DNA from: Oscarella lobularis | Taxonomy: Eukaryota > Porifera > Homoscleromorpha > Homosclerophorida > Oscarellidae | Assembly: GCF_947507565.1 (NCBI RefSeq) | Contig: NC_089176.1 | Span: forward strand, 2,418,001 to 2,482,000 | Length of the DNA stretch: 64,000 bases | Direction: 5' to 3' | Part shown: piece by piece, positions 27,653 to 39,600 of the stretch | How the letters are laid out: each line of letters starts with the position of its first letter | Numbering within the stretch: position 1 is the stretch's first letter | Notes under the pieces: generated by a model | Databases searched by the model: none | What the model saw: the letters and a program-made list of their open reading frames with translations, nothing else | What the model was told of the DNA's origin: nothing | Program-made: the position numbers and the translations under genes

Positions 27653-30600
27653 TCAGTGTGCAACGTACCAGGCGTGGATGTTAGAATGACTAACAGACAG
27701 AAGTCGTTTTGAGTCGAACGAAAATTGAACTGCAGCGACGCAGTCGTCGTGAGACGTGAAATCCTGAAATGTTCCAGCATCAAAATCAATAATTTTCACG
27801 ATACGATCTGGTGAAATAGATGACGAGTTAATTACGTAAAAAACTTCACTCAAAGCCAACCTCCACATCCAACAGCAATAAGATGCCCGTTTGGAGAAAC
27901 GTCTATACACGTTGGCCAATGTGTCAGAGTCAAAGAACGAATAACCTATCGCGTGATATAGAACACCACATCAATTATAATCAAACGGATTCATATACTG
28001 TACCAGTTTTTGCTCAAGAGAATAAATCAGCATTTCCTTGTTTAAGCTATAGCCTGAATAGACAATCAGTGACGGATCCGTCGGACAAAACCGAGCCAAA
28101 GTCGGCGGAATATCCCGAAACCATTCCTGAAAAAGCACGTACGTAAACCTCACAAAAAATTGAATCGCTTAGGTACCTCGCCGCTTTTTTGACGCTCATC
28201 TATTGGCGGTGCCGGAAAAGTGAGCCAGTCGACGATTTCACACCGATCCGTGGACCAATCCGATTGCCACACGCTGACACGCTGATCTCGGGCAGCAGCA
28301 AGCCAAAGACATTTCCCGTCCTGCGCAAAAAAAGAACAGACCTCAGCTGACATCTGCAGACTTTCTCTAAAAAACCTACGTCCGTGTTTGCTACTGATAA
28401 ATCCGATATGGGAACCCGTTTGTGCTCTCGTATTATTCGTATTGTCAGTCCTGTTGACGGGCTGCTCACAGCCACGAGACCGCTCAGACAAGCCGATATC
28501 AATACATGCCCTAATGAATCAATATTGCTTCAAGTACATACTCGATTTTAATAAAGTCATTCTATTGTACCGTCTTTTGAGAATTCCATGCAAGTTATTG
28601 CCGATCCGTGCGGCTGAATTTTTCGCCTCATGTCCTCCGCATTGATGTCGAAAAAGCGAATCGTTCCATTCGCGTAGCCGCCAGCGCAGAGAGGATAGCA
28701 CGGCTTATCGGACGAATGATCGCTTGGGAGATCGATGACAGGAGAGAAACACAAGCAGGTGCAGGGCTACAATAAAGCGTATCCGTCAAAGAAAAATTCA
28801 CAGAAAAAGGTAATCACCTGATTTACGACTTGAAATTGAAGTCGCTGCTCTCGTTCGGTGCCCGACCAGATTCTCAAGCAGCCGTCGTCGGACGACGATC
28901 CAAATAAATCGAATGTCGGTCCAATGAACGATATGCCAGTTATCTAGAAGAGAAACAATAAGTCAAATGAAAGGAAGCATATGTCTCTCTACTTTCTTTG
29001 GATGCCCTGTGACCATATGAACCATTGTCTTGTCTTTCCAGTTGACGCACCATAAAGTGCCGTGCGCTGTGCCAACAATTCCCTAAAATTTTTTTGAGTG
29101 TCGTTTTCGGCTATGGATTATTTTCCGTGGATAAAATGAAGTACCAGCTCAAAGTCGTCGTCGAACGAGGCGGCAGTTAGCGGTCCGTCTAACGTCATGT
29201 CACTTTCAACTGTAATGCTCGTCGCCCTGAAATTATTGATAGCGTGGAATATTGCGATTTCATTTTATTGTCTCACTTTCGAGACTCTTCGTCTTGTAGA
29301 GCATCTCTTACGCCCGCTACGCACCAAAGGCTTACTTTCCCGTTCACACCACCGCACACCAAATAGTCTCCATTGGAGAATATCTGAGCTGTACGTTTAT
29401 TCAAATAATTACTAACTTAGTTCAATCAACAGTCGTCTCTCTTACTGATTTCTGCGTCTTCGGCTTGCCAGTGCAAACAGCACGTATTCGTCATTAAATT
29501 CCATGCAGATATCACTCCTAGTATAATTTAATTAATTAATTAATTGAGGGCCTAAACTTTGATTCTAAGGGCCTAAATAATAAATTGAGGGCCTAAACCT
29601 TGATTCAAAAGACCTAAATAATAAATTGAGGGCCTAAACTTTGATTCAAAGGGCCTAAATAATAAATTCAGGGCCTAAACTTTGACTCTGAGAGCCGAAA
29701 TAATAAATTCAGGGCCTAAACTTTGATTCTAAGAGCCTAAATAATAAACTGAGGGCCTAAACCTTGATTCTAAGTGTCAAAATAGTAAATTCAGGGCCTA
29801 AACTTCGATTCTAAGATCCTAAATAACAAATTCAAGGCCTAAATTTTGATTCTGAGGGCCTAAATAATAAATTCAGAGCCCAAACTTTGATTCTAAAAGC
29901 CTAAAAATAAATTCAGGGCCTAAACAATAAATTGAGGGCCTAAACCCTGATTCTAAGAGCCTAAATAAGAAATTGAGAGCCTAAACTTTGATTCTAAAGG
30001 CCTAAATAATAAATTCAGGGCCTAAACTTTGATTCTAAAGGCCTAAATAATAAATTCAACGCCTAAACTTTGATTCTAAGAATCGAAATAATAAATTGAG
30101 GGCCTAAACCTTGATTCTAAGTGCCTAAATAATAAATTGATGGCCTAAACTTTGATTCTAAGGACCTAAATAATGAATTCAGGGCCTAAACTTTGACTCT
30201 AAAGGCCTAAATAATTAATTGAGGGCCAAAACTTTGATTCTAAAGGTCTAAATAATAAATTGAGGACCTAAACTTTGATTCTGATAGCCGAAATAATAAA
30301 TTGATGGCCTAAACTTTGATTCTAAGGACCTAAATAGTAAATTCAGGGCCTAAACTTTGATTCTAAGAGCCTAAATAATAAATTCAGGGCCTAAACTTTG
30401 AATCTAGAGACCTAAAAATAAATTTAGAGCCTAAACTTTGATTATAAGGGCCTAAACAATAAATTGAGGGCCTAAACCTTGATTCTAAGAGCCTAAATAA
30501 GAAATTGAGAGCCTAAACTTTGATTCTAAGGGCCTAAAAATAAATTCAGGGATTAAACTTTGATTCTAAGGGCCTAAATAATAAATTCAACGCCTAAACT

Positions 30601-33600
30601 TTGATTCTAAGGACCTAAATAATTAATTCAGGGCCTAAACTTTGATTCTAAAGGCCTAAATAGTAAATTCAGGGCCTAAAATTTGATTATAAAGGCCTAA
30701 ATAATAAATTGAGGGCCTAAACCTTGATTCAAAAGACCTAAATATTAATTGAGGACATAAACCTTGATTCTAAAGACCTAAATAATAAAATGAGGGCCTA
30801 AACTTTGATTCTAAAAGCCTAAATAATAAATTCAGTGCCTAAACTTTGATTCTAAGAGCCTAAATAATAAACTGAGGGCCTAAACCTTGAATCTAAGTAC
30901 CTAAATCATAAATTCAGGGCCTAAACTTTGATTCTAAGAGCCTAAATAATAAACTGAGGGCCTAAACCTTGATTCTAAGTACCTAAATAATAAATTGAGG
31001 ACCCAACTTTGATTCTAAAGGCCTAAATAATAAATTCAGAGCCTAAACTTTGATTCTAAGGACCTAAATAATGAATTCAGGGCCAAAACTTTGATTCTAA
31101 AGGCCTAAATAGTGAATTCAGGGCCTAAACTTTGATTATAAAGGCCTAAATAATAAATTGATGGCCTAAACCTTGATTCTAAGGACCTAAATAATAAAAT
31201 GAGGGCCTAAACTTTGATTCTAAAAGCCTAAATAATAAATTCAGGGCCTAAACTTTGATTCTAAGAGCCTAAATAATAAATTCAGAGCCTAAACTTTGAT
31301 TCTAAGGGCCTAAATAATAAACTGAGGGCCTAAACTTTGATTCTAAGTGCCTAAATAGCAAAATTCAGGTCCTAAACTTTGATTCTAAGGGCCTAAATAA
31401 TAAATTGAGGGCCTAAATTTTGATTCTGAGGGCCTAAATAATAAATTGAGGGCCTAAACTTTGAATCTAAGAGCCTAAATAATAAATTGAGAGCCTAAAC
31501 TTTGATTCTAAGGACCTAAATAATAAACTGAGGGCTTAAACTTTGATTCTAAAGACCTAAATAATAAATTCAGGGCCTAAACCTTCATTCTAAGGGCCTA
31601 AACAAGAAATTGAGAGCCTAAACTTTGATTGTAAAGGCCTAAATAATAAATTCAGGACCTAAACTTTGATTCTAAAGGCCTAAATAATAAATTCAGGGCC
31701 TAAACTTTGATTCTAAGGGCCTAAATAATAAACTGAGGGCCTAAACCTTGATTCTAAGTGCCTAAATAGCAAAATTCAGGGCCTAAACTTTGATTCTAAG
31801 GGCCTAAATAATAAATTGAGGGCCTAAATTTTGATTCTGAGGGCCTAAATAATAAATTGAGACCCTAAACCTTGATTCTAAGAGCCTAAATAATAAATTC
31901 AGGGCCTAAACTTTAATTCTAAAGGCCTAAAAATAAATTCAGGGCCTAAACAATAAATTGAGGGCCTAAACCTTGATTCTAAGAGCCTAAATAAGAAATT
32001 GAGAGCCTAAACTTTGATTCTAAGGGCCTAAATAATAAATTCAACGCCTAAACTTTGATTCTAAGAATCGAAATAATAAATTGAGGGCCTAAACCTTGAT
32101 TCTAAGTGCCTAAATAGTAAAATTCAGGGCATAAACTTTGATTCTAAGAGCATAAATAATAAATTCAGGGCCTAAACTTTGATTCTAAGAGCCTAAATAA
32201 TAAACTGAGGGCCTAAACATTGATTCTAAGTACCTAAATAATAAATTGAGGGCCTAAACTTTGATTCTAAAGGCCTAAATAATAAATTCAGAGCCTAAAC
32301 TTTGATTCTAAGGACCGAAATAATTAATTCAGGGCCTAAACTTTGATTCTAAGTGCCTAAATAGTAAATTCAGGGCCTAAACTTTGATTCTAAGGGCCTA
32401 AATAATAAATTGAGGGCCTAAACCTTGATTCTAAGGACCTAAATAATAAAATGAGGGCCTAAACTTTGATTCTAAAAGCCTAAACAATAAATTCAGGGCC
32501 TAAACTTTGATTCTAAGGGCCTAAATAATAAATTGAGGGCCTAAATTTTGATTCTGAGGGCCTAGATAATAAATTGAGGGCCTAAACCTTGATTCTAAGA
32601 GCCTAAATAATAAATTCAGGGCCTAAACTTTGATTCTAAGGGCCTAAAAATAAATTCAGGGCCTAAATAATAAATTGATGGCCTAAACCTTGATTCTAAG
32701 GACCTAAATAATAAAATGAGGGCCTAAACTTTGATTCTAAGGGCCTAAATAATAAATTGAGGGCCTAAATTTTGATTCTAAGGGCCTAAAAATAAATTCA
32801 GGGCCTAAACTTTGAATCTAAGAGCCTAAATAATAAATTGAGAGCCTAAACTTTGATTCTAAGGACCTAAATAATAAATTGAGGGCTTAAACTTTGATTC
32901 TAAAGACCTAAATAATAAATTCAGGGCCTAAACCTTCATTCTAAGGGCCTAAACAAGAAATTGAGAGCCTAAACTTTGATTCTAAAGGCCTAAATAATAA
33001 ATTCAGGACCTAAACCTTGATTCTAAGTGCCTAAATAGCAAAATTCAGGGCCTAAACTTTGATTCTAAGGGCCTAAATAATAAATTGAGGGCCTAAATTT
33101 TGATTCTGAGGGCCTAAATAATAAATTGAGAACCTAAACCTTGATTCTAAGAGCCTAAATAATAAATTCAGGGCCTAAACTTTGATTCTAAAGGCCTAAA
33201 AATAAATTCAGGGCCTAAACAATAAATTGAGGGCCTAAACCTTGATTCTAAGAGCCTAAATAAGAAATTGAGAGCCTAAACTTTGATTCTAAGAGCCTAA
33301 AAATAAATTCAGGGATTAAACTTTGATTCTAAGGGCCTAAATAATAAATTCAACGCCTAAACTTTGATTCTAAGGACCTAAATAATTAATTCAGGGCTTA
33401 AACTTTGATTCTAAAGGCCTAAATAATAAATTGAGGGCCTAAACTTTGATTCTAAAGGCCTAAATAATAAATTCAACGCCTAAACTTTGATTCTAAGAAT
33501 CGAAATAATAAACTGAGGGCCTAAACCTTGATTCTAAAAGCCTAAAAAATAAATTGAGAGCCTAAACTTTGATTCTAAGGGCCTAAAAATAAATTCAGGG

Positions 33601-36600
33601 CCTAAACTTTGAATCTAAGAGCCTAAATAATAAATTGAGAGCCTAAACTTTGATTCTAAGGACCTAAATAATAAATTGAGGGCTTAAACTTTGATTCTAA
33701 AGACCTAAATAATAAATTCAGGGCCTAAACCTTCATTCTAAGGGCCTAAACAAGAAATTGAGAGCCTAAACTTTGATTCTAAAGGCCTAAATAATAAATT
33801 CAGGACCTAAACCTTGATTCTAAGTGCCTAAATAGCAAAATTCAGGGCCTAAACTTTGATTCTAAGGGCCTAAATAATAAATTGAGGGCCTTAATTTTGA
33901 TTCTGAGGGCCTAAATAATAAATTGAGACCCTAAACCTTGATTCTAAGATCCTTAATAATAAATTTAGGGCCTAAACTTTGATTCTAAAGGCCTAAAAAT
34001 AAATTCAGGGCCTAAACAATAAACTGAGGGCCTAAACCTTGATTCTAAGAGCCTACATAAGAAATTGAGAGCCTAAACTTTGAATCTGATAGCCGAAATA
34101 ATAAATTGAGGGCCTAAACTTTGATTCTAAGAATCGAAATTATAAATTGAGGGCCTAAACCTTGATTCTAAGTGCCTAAATAATAAATTGATGGCCTAAA
34201 CTTTGATTCTAAGGACCTAAATAATGAATTCAGGGCCTAAACTTTGACTCTAAAGGCCTAAATAATTAATTGAGGGCCAACGCTTTGATTCTAAGTGCCT
34301 AAATAGTAAATTCAGAACCTAAACTTTGATTCTAAAGGCCTAAATAATAAATCCAGTGCCTAAACTTTGATTCTAAAGGTCTAAATAATAAATTGAGGAC
34401 CTAAACTTTGATTCTGATAGCCGAAATAATAAATTGATGGCCTAAACTTTGATTCTAAGGACCTAAATAGTAAATTCAGGGCCTAAACTTTGATTCTAAG
34501 AGCCTAAATAATAAATTCAGGGCCTAAACTTTGAATCTAGAGACCTAAAAATAAATTTAGGGCCTAAACTTTGATTATAAGGGCCTAAACAATAAATTGA
34601 GGGCCTAAACCTTGATTCTAAGAGCCTAAATAAGAAATTGAGAGCCTAAACTTTGATTCTAAGGGCCTAAAAATAAATTCAGGGATTAAACTTTGATTCT
34701 AAGGGCCTAAATAATAAATTCAACGCCTAAACTTTGATTCTAAGGACCTAAATAATTAATTCAGGGCCTAAACTTTGATTCTAAAGGCCTAAATAGTAAA
34801 TTCAGGGCCTAAAATTTGATTATAAAGGCCTAAATAATAAATTGAGAGCCTAAACCTTGATTCAAAAGACCTAAATATTAATTGAGGACATAAACTTTGA
34901 TTCTAAGGACCTAAATAATAAAATGAGGGCCTAAACTTTGATTCTAAAAGCCTAAATAATAAATTCAGGGCCTAAACTTTGATTCTAAGAGCCTAAATAA
35001 TAAACTGAGGGCCTAAACCTTGATTCTAAGTACCTAAATAATAAATTGAGGACCCAACTTTGATTCTAAAGGCCTAAATAATAAATTCAGAGCCTAAACT
35101 TTGATTCTAAGGACCTAAATAATGAATTCAGGGCCTAAACTTTGATTCTAAAGGCCTAAATAGTAAATTCAGGGCCTAAACTTTGATTATAAAGGCCTAA
35201 ATAATAAATTGAGGGCCTAAACCTTGATTCTAAGGACCTAAATAATAAAATGAGGGCCTAAACTTTGATTCTAAAAGCCTAAATAATAAATTCAGGGCCT
35301 AAACTTTGATTCTAAGGGCCTAAATAATAAACTGAGGGCTTAAACCTTGATTCTAAGTGCCTAAATAGTAAAATTCAGGGCCTAAACTTTGATTCTAAGA
35401 GCATAAATAATAAATTCAGGGCCTAAACTTTGATTCTAAGAGCCTAAAAATAAATTCAGGGCCTAAATAATAAAATGAGGACCTAAAATTTGATTCTAAA
35501 AGCCTAAATAATAAATTGATGGCCTAAACTTTGATTCTAAGAGCCTAAATAATAAACTGAGGGCCTAAACATTGATTCTAAGTACCTAAATAATAAATTG
35601 AGGGCCTAAACTTTGATTCTAAAGGCCTAAATAATAAATTCAGAGCCTAAACTTTGATTCTAAGGACCGAAATAATTAATTCAGGGCCTAAACTTTGATT
35701 CTAAAGGCCTAAATAATAAAATGAGGACCTAAACTTTGATTCTAAAAGCCTAAATAATAAATTCAGGGCCTAAACTTTGATTCTAAGGGCCTAAATAATA
35801 AACTGAGGGCCTAAACCTTGATTCTAAGTGCCTAAATAGTAAATTCAGGGCCTAAACTTTGATTCTAAGGGCCTAAATAATAAATTGAGGGCCTAAATTT
35901 TGATTCTGAGGGCCTAAATAATAAATTGAGGGCCTAAACCTTGATTCTAAGAGCCTAAATAATAAATTCAGGGCCTAAACTTTGATTCTAAGGGCCTAAA
36001 AATAAATTCAGGGCCTAAATAATAAATTGATGGCCTAAACCTTGATTCTAAGGACCTAAATAATAAAATGAGGGCCTAAACTTTGATTCTAAAAGCCTAA
36101 ATAATAAATTCAGGGCCTAAACTTTGCTTCTAAGTGCTTAAAAATAAATTCAGGGCCTAAACTTTGATTCTAAGGGCCTAAATAATAAATTCAGGGCCTT
36201 AACTTTGAATCTAAGAGCCTAAATAGTAAACTGAGAGCCTAAACCTTGATTCTAAGAGCCTAAATAATAAATTGAGGGCCTAAACCTTGATTCTAAGTGC
36301 CTAAATAGTAAATTCAGGGCCTAAACTTTGATTCTAAGGGCCTAAATAATAAATTCAGAGCCTAAACTTTGATTCTAAGAGCCTAAATAATAAATTGAGG
36401 GCCTAAACTTTGAATCTAAGAGCCTAAATAATAAATTGAGGGCCTAAACCTTGATTCTAAGGGCCTAAATAATAAATTCAGGGCCTAAACCTTGATTCTA
36501 AGGGCCTAAATAATAAATTCAGGGCCTAAACCTTGATTCTAAGGGCCTAAATAATAAATTCAGGGCCTAAACTTTGATTCTAAGAACCTAAAAATAAATT

Positions 36601-39600
36601 CAGGGAAACTTTGATTCTAAGTGCCTAAAAATAAATTGAGGGCCTAAACTTTGATTCTAAGGGCCTAATTAAAATTTCTATTGCGTGTTCTCGTCGTATT
36701 GCTAACCTGCTGTTGATCCAACGTAGAGCGTCTTTTCGTCAGCATAACATAGACTCGTGAATTCCAGAAAACGATTCTAAAATTTTGTCTAAACAACTGT
36801 GAAGACCGAAGAAGCTTCTCCTCTTTCACCTTTCTCGCAGATCTTTTAATTTCCTTTGGAATTTCAGGCTCAAAAACCTATAAAAGCATATACATATAAT
36901 TTGTCCAAGATTTCTCTCTGGTTTCTTACATTGAACTCTACTTGATCACCCTTCTCTTCGATTCGCCAGAATTGCAGAGCAGCGGCGTTGGAACCGACAG
37001 TGACAAACTCTCCGGCGACGTACGGATTCCACGCGATGGAATGAAACGCCGCCGCCGGCGAACACCGCGCCACAGTGAGCAAGTCAAAGTCGCGCGCATC
37101 CCACAAGGCCAAAACGGGCTCCGCGTAGTCTCCTATAGTATTGTGTGAGAGAAAATAATTATTAGAAGCAAGTGAGGCAAATATTGATCCGTCTTTACCT
37201 GTAGACAACATGTACTGGTCGTCACGTGAAAATTCCAGTGATACAATCTGTGCCTTGTGATATGATAGAACCTAAACGACGTACTGCACATAGAACGTGT
37301 AACGAATACTTCATTTATAAGAACCTTCTTGCACGTGAGTGTCGCCACGTCCCATATGTTGATCTGACTGGGAGAGCGTCTCGAGGCTCCTGATGCCGAA
37401 GCTAGAACCTGAAGCAAAAAAACTACGCTAGAAAATAATCCTCTCTCAAATCAATAAATATGACTTGTCCATCATGTTGCACAGCCATGGTAGATATTTC
37501 CTCGACGTGACCTGAAGAGAACGGTGTAAATTTGCTCGGTGCACTCTAACGACTGACTACCAATCAGCTGCTTTTGCTGTGACGTCGCCAGATTTTCGAC
37601 GACTACTAACGATCCACAGCTATAAGCAAACAATCCTAAGAAAATATGTAATAGCTCTAAAAATTCTTCTCTCCTCTAATAATTGCGACTGCGTACTGCA
37701 ATATTTTTTACCTGTTTGGTAATGCCAAATCATATTATTTCGCCCATTTCCATTGTATCCGAGAACGCTATCAAGTTGAATTCCGGCTTCGTCTTGTGGA
37801 GCGACGTAGCATCTCTAAACAAAAGCAAACGAATTCTCACATCTGTTCTAATGTCGTGGGAATGAAACCTTCGCTAGACTTGATCCCTTCTTCCTGGCGC
37901 GAAAGTGACAGAAGGCAATTGGCTCAGACGTTGACATATCCTCAATCAAGCCGAGATCTTCTTCAGAAGGCAACGCTGGATCCTATAGAAGAAAACTCAT
38001 CAACGTGAATCTAAAAGGAAAAATCGTGCACTGCAGCTACAATCTCAGCGACGTCGTAGGACGAGCTCGATTCGCTTTCGTCCTCGTATCTGTTTTCTCT
38101 CGGGGGACGTTGCAGCTGCCGCGGCGGCACCGATGTTTGCTCCGCTTCGACCGTCGTGTCAAGGACGAGTGATCGTTTTGACGTGGGCGGAGAGCGCGGC
38201 GTCGGAACGGGAACGTCTCGGCGGGGAATCAAGTCGGCGGCCGTGAGACGATCGTCGTCGTCGTCGCCGTCGTTTTCCGTCACATCGTCGCTCCAAGCAA
38301 CTCTAAAGATCGACGACGTAAGTACTTGCGCACAAAAGCGATCTATAGCATTGCCTCTGCCTTGTCGGTTTGCCGAGAAAATCCCAAACGAATATAGCGT
38401 CTCCGACGGTGACGAGAGTCGATCCATCGGGAGTGAATCTCATTTCACTGATGTCGCTTGAATGTCCGATGAAAACCTAGTACAAGAAATAATCCACTGT
38501 CGTAGAAATACTCAATGGTGGGCGTGCGAAGAGGGTCTGGGGAACCATACATATAACGTACCGGTATTCCTTATATGTATGCTGCAGTAATTGGGAACTG
38601 AGTTTAAATCTGGCGGTAAACCGTAAAGACCAGTTTCTTTGCCTATAAAGTCTGAAGGTTTGGGTAAAGGACTTCTATATTCGTGGATTAAGGGAAGGGG
38701 CCCCCTTTGAGGGAAAAGCTTAGAGACACGTCGTTTGCCCGCAAAAACGGTCTTCTCGCGTAGAGAACTTTAAAAAACTTGAAAAAAAAACCGACACTTG
38801 ACACAAACCACACGGAAGACGGTGCTATGGAGGTTTATCCGGTGACAGAGGTGCCCCAGGAGCTGGGAGAGAGATGCGAGAACTAGGAAGGCGTGCAATG
38901 TTACACCCTTGTCAAGTGAGGAATGAGACGACCACCGGGTCATAGTGTCTCAAGCCTTGGGGAGTGTTGCCAATCTCCCTTCTATCCTAGCCACGAGCTC
39001 TGCTCTGCTCCATCTGATTAGTACTTGTAAACGCTGGGTATTTATACTCATACGCGACTAGGGACGAATGACTGCAGCTATTCACGATCAAAAAGTGACA
39101 AAAAGTGCTTCGTTTGAACCGAAACTCTACCAATCGGCCGCAAATCCATTTCTGCCGACAAAAACAAACGAAATTTTGTTGTAAATCAATTCAAAATGCG
39201 AAAACGACAGCGGAATGTGTGCTACGTACGCAAGACACGCCTTGTCACGCGATATTGAGCAACGCATGACGTCAATGTCGCGTTGCTACGAAATGCCCTA
39301 ATACGAGAAGTAGAAGCGATGAATCGGTCGCAAAATGCATTGTGGGTCTATTCTAAAGACAAGGAGTCGCTATTTGGACGCGAAAAGCGAACGCATACGC
39401 AGTTACGGCAGTACGCTTGGTCAGCAAAATCAAGGCGCTACGTCCGATTCTATGACAAACGTGCGCACGTGCGCTGCACGTGACACGCAAACAATCCGAC
39501 GAAAACGCTACGTAGCTAGACTATTCGACCCGTTTCTCGTCAAATGACCTAACCAATGGGCAGGGTATGTCCGATACTGTGCACGTTTCACAGTATAACG

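Noticed and set aside
29546-36668. CRISPR-like or telomeric interpretation of the 41-bp array (minus strand contains TTAGGC)
   Set aside because: There are no unique spacers, so it is not CRISPR. TTAGGC occurs once per half-unit within a longer repeat rather than as uninterrupted hexamers, and it sits inside a gene.
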